Numbered from the stretch's first letter, positions 1 through 8,801 are shown. The stretch: DNA of 64,000 bases from Paenibacillus harenae (GCF_030812415.1 NZ_JAUSST010000005.1:434001-498000); one strand, 5' to 3'. The notes: generated by a model not told the origin, from the sequence alone. Made by a program: numbers and translations.

Positions 1-1
1 G

Positions 2-505
2 TACTGTTTGGAGCAGCCCAATGTGCGGGCGCTGCAAATTATTTTTAATATTTTCCGCCAGAAGCCGCTGGACAGTTTGCTGGATGAAGCGCATCGCAAG
101 GGCGTCGGCATTCTGGTCAGGCTGCCGCTCGCCAGCGGCTTGCTGACCGGCAAGTTCACGAGCGCGTCGACGTTCGAGGCGGACGATCATCGCCGGTTCA
201 ACGAGAACGGCGAGCAGTTCAACGTAGGCGAGACGTTCGCGGGGCTTGGCTTCGCCAAAGGCGTCGAGCTTGCCGAGCATCTCCGCTGGATTGCCGAAGG
301 CCGCGACAATATGACGCGCGCATCGCTGCGCTGGCTGCTCGACCACGTCGCCGTCACTTGCGTCATACCGGGCTTCCGCAACGTGCGCCAGGTCGAGGAT
401 AATCTTGCGGCTATGAACGTGCCTTCGTTCTCCGACGAGGAGATGGAGCGGCTGCGCGTCTTCTACAAAGAGCAGGTTCATCCGCATATTCGCGGGTCTT
501 ACTAA
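2..505 (+). CDS. Aldo/keto reductase, C-terminal part (cut by window edge)
   Basis: The reading frame is open from the first complete codon of the window and ends at TAA 503-505, so the start lies upstream of the window. The 168 visible residues match the C-terminal half of the aldo/keto reductase (TIM-barrel, NADPH-dependent) family: a strand and helix with GILVRLPLASGLLTGKF, then a C-terminal segment with RASLRWLLDH and CVIPGFRNVRQVEDNLAA, the typical NADP-phosphate-binding loop. The catalytic Asp/Tyr/Lys/His lie in the missing half. A TTG at position 8 could be mistaken for a start, but it sits in the middle of a conserved strand and has no ribosome binding site. The substrate cannot be inferred. 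Confidence 0.85.
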   Translation, partial: YCLEQPNVRALQIIFNIFRQKPLDSLLDEAHRKGVGILVRLPLASGLLTGKFTSASTFEADDHRRFNENGEQFNVGETFAGLGFAKGVELAEHLRWIAEGRDNMTRASLRWLLDHVAVTCVIPGFRNVRQVEDNLAAMNVPSFSDEEMERLRVFYKEQVHPHIRGSY

Positions 506-506
506 T

Positions 507-550
507 AACAAGCAGGCGCCAGCGATTCGAGGCGCCTGCTTGTTTGGTTA
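507..550 (+). terminator. Intrinsic terminator after aldo/keto reductase
   Basis: A perfect stem begins two bases after the stop codon: AACAAGCAGGCGCC (from 507) pairs with GGCGCCTGCTTGTT (to 544) around a 10-base loop. The U-tract is short and mixed. Confidence 0.8.
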
Positions 551-641
551 TGAGGAGCAATTCAACATTCCGATGTGGTAAAATAGAGCTGAATTCATTA
601 TTGTCCGTCGCTTGACAGGGCGGAATCGGAGGTTAAGCAAG

Positions 642-1118
642 TTGTTTTGGTCTACGCCCATCGTTCAGCTCTTATCCGTCTGCGTATCCGTAATAGCAGG
701 CGCGACTCTTATTATATTGCGCATGCGTGCAGGCAAGAAACCTACCACGCTTAAGAAGATCATCATGCCGCCGCTTGGCATGGCGACCGGCTTCATGATG
801 TTCGTTGTTCCGATCACCCATATTCCTTGGTTATGGGGGGTGTCGGCCTTCGGCACCGGCCTGCTGCTATTCGCCTTCCCGCTTATCGTAACGACGAGAC
901 TCGAACGCGTGCAAACGGACATCTACGTCAGACGCTCCAAGGCGTTCATTGTCATTATTATCGCGTTATTCGCTATTCGCCTCGCCATGCATCAGGCTGT
1001 GGAGGAGTATATGTCGATTCCGCAGACCGGCGCTATTTTCTACTTATTGGCGTTCGGGATGATCGTGCCTTGGCGGCTTGCGATGGTAGGGGAATATTTG
1101 CGCCTGCAGCGGGCTTGA
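642..1118 (+). CDS. CcdC-like membrane protein (DUF1453)
   Basis: A 158-residue integral membrane protein resembling the Bacillus CcdC/YneJ family, genes often found with cytochrome c maturation factors although the biochemical role is not settled. Four hydrophobic segments are visible. Family-typical motifs are RMRAGKKPTTLKKIIMPPLGM near residue 30, YVRRSKAFIVIIIALFAIRL near residue 95, and a C-terminal FGMIVPWRLAM. I chose TTG 642 because GGAGG at 628-632 lies nine bases upstream. An in-frame TTG at 612 would be longer but has no comparable ribosome binding site. No other cytochrome c biogenesis gene is adjacent. The family call is from remembered sequence patterns. Confidence 0.75.
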   Translation: MFWSTPIVQLLSVCVSVIAGATLIILRMRAGKKPTTLKKIIMPPLGMATGFMMFVVPITHIPWLWGVSAFGTGLLLFAFPLIVTTRLERVQTDIYVRRSKAFIVIIIALFAIRLAMHQAVEEYMSIPQTGAIFYLLAFGMIVPWRLAMVGEYLRLQRA

Positions 1119-1228
1119 GTCCATCTTCCAAAATAAAACAGGAAATTTGTTTCGCGGTGTCGAATGTAACCTTCTAAGGATTAGCCGCGTAATGGTTGAA
1201 ATAGATTCGAAGAGGAAGGAAGAGAGCC

Positions 1229-2560
1229 ATGGATGCAAAATGGACGGAACGAGTCAAGCAGACTCACAACAAATTAAGAAAGCGGACGCTGTCCGCGATC
1301 TTCCAAGAGTTCGATAGCAAGATCATGATGCTGGAGAGCGGCAAGCGGGATGAGAAGTACGGCAAAATGTCGGCGACGCCGTTCTCTTTCTTTCGCGGAA
1401 GCGCGTACCTGTTTTATTTTGACATAAGCCGCGAATGGTTTCCTTATCATACATCGCCCGAGCGTCCGACGTGGATTCAAGGCGATCTGCACTTCGAGAA
1501 CTTCGGTGCTTTCCGCAACGAGAAGGGCGCGCTTGTGTACGATGTGAACGACTTCGACGAAGGTTATCTGGGATCATATCTGTATGATCTGCAACGGATG
1601 TCGGTCAGCATCGCGCTTGTATGCCGCTTGAAGAGCCAGTCGATCGACAGCCAGCTTACGGCGATCGAGACTTATTTGCAAGGGTACTCGAAGCAAATGC
1701 GCCGTTTCGCGAAAGGCAAGGACGATCCGGGCTCATACCAAATCGATCTTGAGCATGCCGAAGGCCCCGTGAAGAAGCTGCTCAAAAAGCTGCAGAAACG
1801 CCAGGATCAGCATTTCCTCGAGAAAGTAACGGCGCTCGTGCAGGAGCATCGCCAGTTCGCTTACAACGAAGAGATTGTGCCGCCAACGGACGAGGAGAAG
1901 GAAGCGCTGCTGGCGGCTTGGCCGGAATATCTCGCTACGGTAGCGGCTGACGACGCGGAGGAGCTGCGGCATTTTCAGATTAAGGATATGGCGGTGAAAC
2001 ATGGCTCGGGTACGGCGTCGATCGGGCTAGACCGCTATTATGTGCTGATCGAAGCAGGCGAAGGCGAGCTTGGCGGCGATGACGTCGTCCTTGAGGTGAA
2101 GGAGGTGCGCGTGCCCGTGCCGGCGTACTTCATGCCCTATGACGAGACGTTCTGGTCGGAGTTCGAGCATCAAGGCAAGCGGGTAACGATGACGCAGAAG
2201 GCGATGCATCATGAAGCGGACCCTTATCTCGGCTACTTGACGATCGGCGAACGGAACTTCTACGTACGGGAGCGCTCGCCTTATAAGAAGCGTCTGAAGC
2301 TGGAGTCTCTGGAGACATCCGGCGATATGCTGTCGGTGACGGAAACGATGGGCCGCCTGACTGCCAAGATGCATGCGCGTGCGGATGCCGACGTGGAAGG
2401 CGGCGTTCTCGCTTACCATAGCGAGCAGGAAATCGTCAAGGCGATGGGGGCGGACGAGGATACGTTCTGTCTATCGATAGCTCAGTGGGCGATTTCGTAT
2501 GCCAATCAAGTGGAGCAAGACTATGCGCTGTTCCTGGAATGGGCGGACGGCCGCAAATAG
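1229..2560 (+). CDS. DUF2252 family protein
   Basis: A 443-residue soluble protein of the DUF2252 family, whose fold is related to protein and aminoglycoside kinases and whose substrate is unknown. The N-terminal third carries FFRGSAYLFYFD, WIQGDLHFENFGAF (a match to the HGDLHxxN catalytic loop of kinase-like phosphotransferases) and YDVNDFDEGYLGSYLYDLQRM (the DxD/DFD metal-binding segment). A later KDMAVKHGSGTASIGLDRYYVLIE resembles a nucleotide-binding strand-loop. The start ATG 1229 follows a purine-rich AGAGGAAGGAAGAG stretch. It appears monocistronic and ends before a terminator-like hairpin. Confidence 0.8.
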   Translation: MDAKWTERVKQTHNKLRKRTLSAIFQEFDSKIMMLESGKRDEKYGKMSATPFSFFRGSAYLFYFDISREWFPYHTSPERPTWIQGDLHFENFGAFRNEKGALVYDVNDFDEGYLGSYLYDLQRMSVSIALVCRLKSQSIDSQLTAIETYLQGYSKQMRRFAKGKDDPGSYQIDLEHAEGPVKKLLKKLQKRQDQHFLEKVTALVQEHRQFAYNEEIVPPTDEEKEALLAAWPEYLATVAADDAEELRHFQIKDMAVKHGSGTASIGLDRYYVLIEAGEGELGGDDVVLEVKEVRVPVPAYFMPYDETFWSEFEHQGKRVTMTQKAMHHEADPYLGYLTIGERNFYVRERSPYKKRLKLESLETSGDMLSVTETMGRLTAKMHARADADVEGGVLAYHSEQEIVKAMGADEDTFCLSIAQWAISYANQVEQDYALFLEWADGRK

Positions 2561-2570
2561 GTTGGAAGCT

Positions 2571-2596
2571 AGGCCGCCGGAGGGCGGCCTTTGCTG
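2571..2596 (+). terminator. Terminator-like hairpin after DUF2252 gene
   Basis: AGGCCGCC (2571-2578) pairs with GGCGGCCT (2583-2590) across a four-base loop. It is followed only by TTGCTGT, so the U-tract is poor. Confidence 0.55.
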
Positions 2597-2630
2597 TCCC
2601 ACCCCGCAGAAAAGGCGGCATCGACGTCGT

Positions 2631-2659
2631 TTGACAGTCGGATTTCGACGTGGTAAGAT
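2631..2659 (+). promoter_or_regulatory. Sigma-A type promoter for glutathione peroxidase
   Basis: TTGACA at 2631-2636, a 17-base spacer and TAAGAT at 2654-2659. This is the only good match between the preceding hairpin and the gene. Confidence 0.7.
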
Positions 2660-2730
2660 ACCTTCATACCATTTATATTTTATACAATTTAATTGCTAGT
2701 GATTGAATTTAACTTATGGGAGGACTATCA

Positions 2731-3276
2731 ATGAGCGTATTTTCGTATGAGCTAGAAACGATTAAAGGCGAACAGGTCAAGATGAACCAATATAAAGGCA
2801 AGGTGTTGATCGTGGTCAACACGGCCAGCAAATGCGGATTCACGCCGCAATATACCGACCTTCAGAAGCTGTACGAGCAATATAAGGATCAAGGGCTTGA
2901 AATATTGGGTTTTCCAAGCAATCAGTTCGGCGAGCAAGAGCCTGGCGCCAATTCCGACGTTCAAAGCTTCTGTCAGATCAACTACGGCGTGACTTTCCCG
3001 TTGTTCGCCAAGACAGACGTACGCGATGAGACGGCTCATCCGCTGTTCGCGCATCTGACCGAGCAAGCGCCTTTCGCAGGTTTTAATACGGACGAGCCCA
3101 GCGGCAAAATGTTGAATTCGTTTTTGTCGGAGAAGCTGCCGCATTATTTGGAAGGCAACTCGATTAAGTGGAATTTCACGAAGTTTCTGATCGACCGCGA
3201 GGGCAATGTGGTAAAACGGTTCGAATCGACGGATGAGCCGCTGGCTATGAAGTCGGATATTGAAAAACTGCTGTAG
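2731..3276 (+). CDS. Glutathione peroxidase-family thiol peroxidase
   Basis: A 181-residue peroxidase of the GPx/BsaA family, which reduces hydrogen peroxide and organic hydroperoxides. In Firmicutes these proteins usually use thioredoxin rather than glutathione. The peroxidatic residue is Cys35 in NTASKCGFTPQY (Cys, not selenocysteine). The rest of the catalytic tetrad is visible as Gln in FPSNQFGEQEPG (about residue 65) and Trp/Asn in KWNFTKFLIDREG (about 147). I chose ATG 2731 because GGGAGG (2718-2723) lies at the right distance; an ATG at 2716 overlaps that site. The gene has its own promoter and terminator. Confidence 0.93.
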   Translation: MSVFSYELETIKGEQVKMNQYKGKVLIVVNTASKCGFTPQYTDLQKLYEQYKDQGLEILGFPSNQFGEQEPGANSDVQSFCQINYGVTFPLFAKTDVRDETAHPLFAHLTEQAPFAGFNTDEPSGKMLNSFLSEKLPHYLEGNSIKWNFTKFLIDREGNVVKRFESTDEPLAMKSDIEKLL

Positions 3277-3312
3277 TGGAAGCAAGATCGCCTAAGCGTG
3301 ATTGCTCGTAAT

Positions 3313-3356
3313 AAACCGTGTTTTGGTCTCTCGTTGGCCAGGGCGCGGTTTTTTTT
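3313..3356 (+). terminator. Intrinsic terminator after glutathione peroxidase
   Basis: AAACCGTG...CGCGGTT outer stem with an imperfect inner TTGGTC/GGCCAG stem, followed by a run of eight T. Confidence 0.75.
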
Positions 3357-3481
3357 ATCGGCTGTTGGAGATGCCCCTTCCTCCGGTACTACAATACTTA
3401 GTACTGCCGCTTTCCTCGGTTAATCGTTAGGATAAAAATATTCAAAGCGGATAATTGAACATCTCGGTGGGAGTGGTCGGA

Positions 3482-3853
3482 GTGAAACCATTATATACGT
3501 TCGTCAGCATACTTGTTTCTATTTTTGCGGCTTCGCTTTTAAGCGCTTTGATTATATCGCTTTTGTTTTTTAGTCTTCCGGCTGTATTTTACGTCGTTTT
3601 CGTCTGTTTTATCGGGACCGCCGTATTCGGCGCCCCTATATCTTTCCTCATACACTGGCTCATCAAGTCGGAACGGCTGCATGGTTTCATTTTTAAGCTC
3701 GTGCTGCACATTGCCGCGGCGGCCGTGCTCATCATGCTTTTAGATGGCGGGAACGTGAATAATATCTTCGTCCTCATTGCCGCCGTTATTAACGCCATCA
3801 TTTACTTCATCGTCTACACGTGCACGAGGCGATACCTATTCAACGAGCGGTAA
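3482..3853 (+). CDS. Small hypothetical membrane protein, four predicted helices
   Basis: A 123-residue hydrophobic protein with about four transmembrane segments and a short basic C-terminus (CTRRYLFNER). I do not recognise a family. I chose GTG 3482 because GGTGGGAG (3466-3473) lies about eight bases upstream; an in-frame TTG at 3455 has no ribosome binding site. It lies alone between the peroxidase terminator and the symporter gene, in the same direction. No function can be proposed. Confidence 0.6.
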   Translation: MKPLYTFVSILVSIFAASLLSALIISLLFFSLPAVFYVVFVCFIGTAVFGAPISFLIHWLIKSERLHGFIFKLVLHIAAAAVLIMLLDGGNVNNIFVLIAAVINAIIYFIVYTCTRRYLFNER

Positions 3854-3952
3854 GAATAGCCGTCCGATCTATGGGGGCAAATAGATTTATCCAACTTGGT
3901 CATACTAGCCACAGCAGCCTGTAATTATTTAATGGGTGAGGGTGGACGCGAT

Positions 3953-5317
3953 ATGACGGATTTACATAAGGATTCATCTCCAAACGGCGATAACGGCCAA
4001 TCGAGAGGCAAGTTCACGAGTTCGGGCTTTATATTCGCGGCGATCGGCAGCGCGGTCGGTCTCGGAAACATGTGGAAGTTCCCTTATATTACTGGTTTGT
4101 ATGGCGGAGCGGCGTTTTTCTTCCTGTTCATTATTTGCTTGTTGGCGGTTGGTTTGCCTGTCCTGCTGGCTGAGCTTGCAGTAGGGAGGGGCGGCCGCGG
4201 CAATGCTTCATCCTCCTATTATCGATTGAGCGGCAGCAAGCTATGGGGAGGGCTTGGCTTTTTGTCCGTTCTCGGTCCTTTCGTCATTCTCTCCTTCTAT
4301 GCGATCGTAGCGGGGTGGACGCTTCATTACGCGGTTATTTCTTTCACGGGCAAGCTGTTCGAGAATGCCGACTTCGGGGTGCGCTTTGGAGGGTTTATCG
4401 GCAGCTGGATGATTGTCTTCTGGCAATTCGTCGTGATGCTGTTAACGGGCTGGATCGTGTGGCTGGGCGTCTCTTCCGGTATTGAGCGGTTCAACAAAAT
4501 ATTAATTCCCGGACTTGTCATCCTTCTCCTCGTCATGGTTGTTCGGGTGCTCACGCTGGAGGGAGCGGGAGAGGGCGTCTCCTTCTTCCTGCGACCCGAC
4601 TTCAGCAAGCTGACGGCAGAGTCGGCGCTCGTTGCTCTAGGGCATGCCTTCTTCTCTTTGTCGCTAGGAATGGGGGCGATGATGACGTACGGCTCGTATG
4701 TAGACAGAAGGCAATCGCTTGGCGCGGCGACGCTTGCTATTGGATTCGGCGACCTGTTGTACGCGTTTCTGGCGGGACTTATCATCTTCCCAACGACAGC
4801 CGTGTTCGGGCTGGAGGCTTCGCAAGGACCGGGGCTTGTATTCGTGGCGTTGCCCGCGGCGTTCTCGGCTATGCCGCTGGGTTCCCTTTTCGGCGGTCTA
4901 TTCTTCCTATTACTCGCCTTCGCATCGCTGACGTCAACAGTTTCGCTGCTCGAAGTGCCCGTGGCTTTTGCAAGCGATACGTTCGGCTGGAATCGCAGGA
5001 CGTCCGTCATTATAGTGACGCTGCTATGCTTTCTCGTCGGCTTGCCGTCATCGTTCTCGGTTGGCGGGCTGTATTCGGGTTTATCCTTCGGAGGCAAGTC
5101 GTTTTTCGACTGGATGGACTTCGTCGCGTCCAATATCTTGCTGCCGATCTGCGGTTTGGTCGTTACGTTGTTTGCAGGATATGTATGGAAGGGAGCGGCG
5201 GAGGAGGCAGGTCTTAACGCATGGTGGTTCAAGGTGTGGCTGTTCATGTTGCGCTTTGTTGCACCGCTGCTCGTCCTGCTCGTGTTTCTCTATTCGGCGG
5301 GGCTGCTGCCTGATTGA
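3953..5317 (+). CDS. Sodium-dependent transporter, NSS (SNF) family
   Basis: A 454-residue inner-membrane symporter of the neurotransmitter:sodium symporter family (LeuT-like), which couples Na+ influx to uptake of amino acids or related amines. TM1 carries the hallmark AAIGSAVGLGNMWKFPY with the unwound region and Na+ ligands. TM6 (ALGHAFFSLSLGMGAMMTYGSY) and the TM8 region (LFFLLLAFASLTSTVSLLEVP) match the family, and about eleven helices are visible. I chose ATG 3953 because it follows GGTGAGGGTGG. A longer frame from 3896 would add a non-conserved stretch. The substrate cannot be deduced. Confidence 0.92.
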   Translation: MTDLHKDSSPNGDNGQSRGKFTSSGFIFAAIGSAVGLGNMWKFPYITGLYGGAAFFFLFIICLLAVGLPVLLAELAVGRGGRGNASSSYYRLSGSKLWGGLGFLSVLGPFVILSFYAIVAGWTLHYAVISFTGKLFENADFGVRFGGFIGSWMIVFWQFVVMLLTGWIVWLGVSSGIERFNKILIPGLVILLLVMVVRVLTLEGAGEGVSFFLRPDFSKLTAESALVALGHAFFSLSLGMGAMMTYGSYVDRRQSLGAATLAIGFGDLLYAFLAGLIIFPTTAVFGLEASQGPGLVFVALPAAFSAMPLGSLFGGLFFLLLAFASLTSTVSLLEVPVAFASDTFGWNRRTSVIIVTLLCFLVGLPSSFSVGGLYSGLSFGGKSFFDWMDFVASNILLPICGLVVTLFAGYVWKGAAEEAGLNAWWFKVWLFMLRFVAPLLVLLVFLYSAGLLPD

Positions 5318-5452
5318 CAAGAATGAGGTTTTTAAGCAGGAATCGCTGTTTTTAAAGATAGGTTAAGTTCCGATATGTTCCTGTAATTTTCAAGTATGGG
5401 ATTTCGCAAGGAAGGACAAATTATTTATCGTACTTCTTGAGAAAGATGGTGA

Positions 5453-6049
5453 ATCCCCATTATTATTGAATTCGCTCCTCAACTTTACCATTGGTTTGTT
5501 CGTCCTAAGTGGTTTACCAAGAAATATATCCATAACCACGTTCTATCCCACTTTCGATTTGAGGGAAAATCAGTTATCGATTTTGGTTCCGGCACAGGAG
5601 CGAACTGCTCCATGTTTCGTCCGTCTTATTATCTTGGTCTCGATCCCGACGCCAAACGAATCGACTTCGCCAAAAGACTGTATCCGGATCATACGTTTCA
5701 AGTATTGCAAAACAATGAGCTATCCGTGGCTGATCAAACCGTCGACTACGTTCTCATAATTGCAGTATTGCATCATATCTCGTCACTTGAAATCGCGAAC
5801 TATTTAAAAGAATTTCATCGCGTATTAAAACCGACGGGAACGATTGTCGTGATGGAGCCTTGCAAGTGCAAGAAGAAACCGATTTGCAACTGGTTTATGA
5901 ATTGGTATGATAACGGCGAACATATTCGAAATGAAGAAGAATACTTGCAGCTATTTCGGGATGCCGATTTTGATTGCAATATAATAAAACGGTTCAGAAA
6001 ATGTTTTCTGTATCATGAGCTTTTCTTCTCGGCGACACCCAAAAAATAA
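5453..6049 (+). CDS. Class I SAM-dependent methyltransferase with broken 5' end
   Basis: The frame encodes a Rossmann-fold methyltransferase: motif I VIDFGSGTGANC (codons 5573-5608), the acidic end of strand 2 in YLGLDPDAKRI, the motif II region DYVLIIAVLHHI and the motif III region RVLKPTGTIVVMEP. The first ATG in this frame (5612) comes after motif I, so it cannot be the true start. Upstream, the frame stays coding-like (EFAPQLYHWFVRPKWFTKKYIHNH) back to a TGA at 5450-5452, with no ATG, GTG or TTG. Either an ATT codon (5459-5467, preceded by GGTGA) is used, or one extra C in the CCCC run at 5455-5458 has broken the gene: without it, ATG 5446 (MVNP) reads straight into this frame. The gene is visibly more AT-rich than its neighbours, which suggests acquisition by transfer. 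The substrate is unknown. Confidence 0.7.
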   Translation: MPIIIEFAPQLYHWFVRPKWFTKKYIHNHVLSHFRFEGKSVIDFGSGTGANCSMFRPSYYLGLDPDAKRIDFAKRLYPDHTFQVLQNNELSVADQTVDYVLIIAVLHHISSLEIANYLKEFHRVLKPTGTIVVMEPCKCKKKPICNWFMNWYDNGEHIRNEEEYLQLFRDADFDCNIIKRFRKCFLYHELFFSATPKK

Positions 6050-6193
6050 ATTAACGTAAGCAGACAGCAAAGACCGCCTCATAAGATTTTATTAGCCCCT
6101 CCTCGGATTTCATCGAAATGTGAGCCTTATAATTTCCCTGGATATTGTGTATTATAGTAGGATATATATTCTCCGAGGGAAAGGTTGGTCGTG

Positions 6194-7867
6194 ATGGAAA
6201 ACGCAGTGGAAACGAAGTCATCATCCTCAAATTTTATTAAAAACATCGTCGTCGAAGATTTAAAGAGCGGCCGTGTACAGGAAATCGTCACGCGCTTTCC
6301 CCCTGAGCCGAACGGCTATTTGCATATCGGACATGCAAAATCGATTTGTTTGAACTTCGAGCTTGCCGATGAATTCAAAGGCAGGACGAATCTCCGTTTT
6401 GACGATACGAACCCTTTGAAAGAAGATACGGAATACGTTGAATCGATCCAAGAGGACGTGCGGTGGTTAGGCTTTGAGTGGGACGAGCTTCGCTTTGCGT
6501 CGGACTACTTCGAAGAGCTATACAACCGCGCAGTGCTTCTTATCAAAAAAGGCAAAGCCTACGTCTGCGACCTGACAGCCGAGCAAATCCGCGAGTATCG
6601 CGGCTCGCTGACCGAGCCGGGTAAGGAAAGTCCGTTCCGCAGCCGCAGCGCGGAAGAGAATCTCGATCTATTCGCGCGCATGCGCGCAGGCGAGTTCAAG
6701 GATGGCGAGAAGGTGCTTCGCGCCAAGATCGATATGGCATCGCCGAACATTACGCTTCGCGATCCGGTCTTGTACCGCATCGCTCATACGCATCATCACC
6801 GTACGGGCGACGCATGGTGCATCTACCCGATGTACGACTACGCGCATCCGATAAGCGATGCGATCGAGGGCATTACGCACTCGATCTGTACGCTCGAGTT
6901 CGAGGACCATCGTCCGCTCTATGATTGGGCGATCGCCGAATGCGAGATGGAAGCGACGCCGCATCAATACGAGTTCGCCCGCCTTAACGTAACGAACACC
7001 GTAATGAGCAAGCGCAAGCTGAAGCAACTGGTCGACGAAGGCGTCGTTGCCGGCTGGGACGATCCCCGAATGCCGACGATCAGCGGACTGCGCCGCAAAG
7101 GCTATACGCCGGAATCGCTTCGGGCATTCTGCCGCGAGATCGGCGTAGCGAAGAGCAACAGCATCGTCGACGAACGGAATTTGGAGCACTTCATCCGCGA
7201 GGATTTGAAACTTAAAGCGCTCCGCACGATGGCGGTCCTCAAGCCGCTTAAAGTCGTTATCACGAATTACCCGGAAGGGCAATCGGAGCTGTTGACGGCT
7301 GAGAACAATAGCGAGAATGAGGCGATGGGCGAACGTCAAATTCCGTTCTCGCGCGAAATCTATATCGAGCAAGACGATTTTATGGAAAATCCGCCCAGCA
7401 AATACTTCCGCCTGTTCCCTGGCAACGAAGTGCGTCTGAAAAATGCGTACTTCATTACTTGCCAAGAGGCAATAAAGGATGCAGACGGTCATGTAATCGA
7501 GCTTCGCTGCACGTACGACCCTCGTACGAAAAGCGGTACCGGCTTCAATGAGCGCAAGGTGAAGGGGACTATTCATTGGGTGGAGGCGTCGCAAGCCGTT
7601 GCCGCCGATTTCCGTCTCTATGAGCCGCTCATTACGAATGAAGCCGAGGAGGAAGGCAAGCCTTTCCTCGAATGTATCAATCCGAATTCGCTTGAAGTGC
7701 TGCAAGGCTTTGTTGAGCCGAATATGAAGGATGCGACGGGTGGCGACAAGTTCCAAATTTTCCGCCACGGCTACTTCAATGTCGATCCGAAGGACACGAC
7801 GCCGGAGAAGCTGGCCTTCAACCGTATCGTTTCCTTAAAGAGCTCCTTCGACAAGGCTAAAGCTTAA
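6194..7867 (+). CDS. glnS: Glutamine--tRNA ligase
   Basis: A 557-residue class I aminoacyl-tRNA synthetase that charges tRNA-Gln directly with glutamine. The HIGH motif is in RFPPEPNGYLHIGHAKS (residues 44-47) and the KMSKS-type loop is VMSKRKL (about 270). The GlnRS-type catalytic core (FDDTNP, GDAWCIYPMYDYAHPISDAIEGITHS) and the two C-terminal beta-barrel anticodon-binding domains are present. Length matches E. coli GlnRS (554). I chose ATG 6194 because AAAGG (6180-6184) sits nine bases upstream; TTG 6185 and GTG 6191 are in-frame alternatives. Most Firmicutes lack GlnRS and make Gln-tRNA through GatCAB. The gene is monocistronic. Confidence 0.96.
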   Translation: MENAVETKSSSSNFIKNIVVEDLKSGRVQEIVTRFPPEPNGYLHIGHAKSICLNFELADEFKGRTNLRFDDTNPLKEDTEYVESIQEDVRWLGFEWDELRFASDYFEELYNRAVLLIKKGKAYVCDLTAEQIREYRGSLTEPGKESPFRSRSAEENLDLFARMRAGEFKDGEKVLRAKIDMASPNITLRDPVLYRIAHTHHHRTGDAWCIYPMYDYAHPISDAIEGITHSICTLEFEDHRPLYDWAIAECEMEATPHQYEFARLNVTNTVMSKRKLKQLVDEGVVAGWDDPRMPTISGLRRKGYTPESLRAFCREIGVAKSNSIVDERNLEHFIREDLKLKALRTMAVLKPLKVVITNYPEGQSELLTAENNSENEAMGERQIPFSREIYIEQDDFMENPPSKYFRLFPGNEVRLKNAYFITCQEAIKDADGHVIELRCTYDPRTKSGTGFNERKVKGTIHWVEASQAVAADFRLYEPLITNEAEEEGKPFLECINPNSLEVLQGFVEPNMKDATGGDKFQIFRHGYFNVDPKDTTPEKLAFNRIVSLKSSFDKAKA

Positions 7868-7879
7868 TACGACACATTG

Positions 7880-7922
7880 CAGCCTGCCGAGCATAATTGC
7901 GAAGCAGGCTGTGTTATTTTTC
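7880..7922 (+). terminator. Intrinsic terminator after glnS
   Basis: CAGCCTGC (7880-7887) pairs with GCAGGCTG (7904-7911), followed by TGTTATTTTT. Confidence 0.75.
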
Positions 7923-8094
7923 AGCCGTGCTACGGACATAGAAGCCCTTATTTCCCGCTAATGCAACCATTACCGCATTGTTGCGGGCACCAATGCCGTT
8001 AATTGTACGAATCGAAGCTAAGCAAATAAGGGATCATGTGTCCGTTAGTAAGCGGGTTAACTAGTAAAGAAGCTGCGGGAAGGGGAGCAGACAT

Positions 8095-8787
8095 ATGGCC
8101 GATCAATCGCTGCAGCGCCAGCGGCAGCAGCTGCACGGGCTTATTCTTGCAGGCGGCCAAAGCTCGCGAATGGGCACGGACAAGGCGCTGCTGCAAATAA
8201 ACGGGCAGCCGCTGTTATACCGGCTTGCTAGCCAACTTGCCGCACTCGGCATGAAAGTAACGGTTGCGGCAGGCTCGCCTGAGCGCGAACGCGAATATAG
8301 AGCCGCCTTGGCGGAATTAGCGCCTCAGACCAGCTTCGCGTTCGACCGCTACCCAGGCTGTGGCCCTCTCTCGGGCTTGCATGCAGGGCTGGCGAAGATC
8401 GATAAAGGATGGGTGTTCGTTGTAGCGTGCGACATGCCGTCGATCTCGCAGCCGTTGCTGGAGAAGATGAGTACGCTGCTCTCAAGCCCCGGAGAAAGAG
8501 CAGCTGTTGTCCATGCCCCGGGTCAGCCGATGCACGCCTTCTATGAAGCTAGCCTGCACACACAAGTCGAAGGGGCGCTGCAGCGCGGCGATTACCGGTT
8601 CATGCGCCTGCTGGAGGAGCAGCAGAAGATCGAGGTCTCGCCGACGATAGAAGAAGCGTCGAGCGCTTTCATGAATATGAATACGCCGGAGGCATATGCG
8701 CGTTATATCTCCGAGCTGGAGGAGGCTGGCCAAGCGCAACCTTTCAAGGGAAGCAAAAGCTCAATGACAGCTTGGGATAACAAGTAA
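8095..8787 (+). CDS. mobA: Molybdenum cofactor guanylyltransferase
   Basis: A 230-residue cytoplasmic nucleotidyltransferase that attaches GMP to molybdopterin (Mo-bis-MGD formation). The signature LAGGQSSRMGTDKALL is at residues 18-33, and VFVVACDMPSIS matches the second metal/GTP-binding segment. ATG 8095 follows a GGAAGGGGAG site. The next gene starts 15 bases later, so the two are probably cotranscribed, but no other molybdopterin genes are nearby. A CTP- or GTP-dependent transferase of a sugar pathway is less likely because of the GGxSSRMGxDK form. Confidence 0.85.
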   Translation: MADQSLQRQRQQLHGLILAGGQSSRMGTDKALLQINGQPLLYRLASQLAALGMKVTVAAGSPEREREYRAALAELAPQTSFAFDRYPGCGPLSGLHAGLAKIDKGWVFVVACDMPSISQPLLEKMSTLLSSPGERAAVVHAPGQPMHAFYEASLHTQVEGALQRGDYRFMRLLEEQQKIEVSPTIEEASSAFMNMNTPEAYARYISELEEAGQAQPFKGSKSSMTAWDNK

Positions 8788-8801
8788 CGAGGTGACCGCC
8801 G

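Noticed and set aside
4327..5247. 306-codon minus-strand frame over the NSS transporter
   Set aside because: Mirror of a membrane-protein gene; the product is Ser/Thr/Pro-rich with no domain.
5466..5759. Plus-strand frame of 97 codons at the start of the methyltransferase
   Set aside because: The overlapping frame with methyltransferase motif I is clearly the coding one; this frame shows no domain.
6668..7768. Long open frame of 366 codons on the minus strand inside glnS
   Set aside because: It is antisense to a clear GlnRS gene, has no ribosome binding site and no recognisable domain; it results from codon bias.
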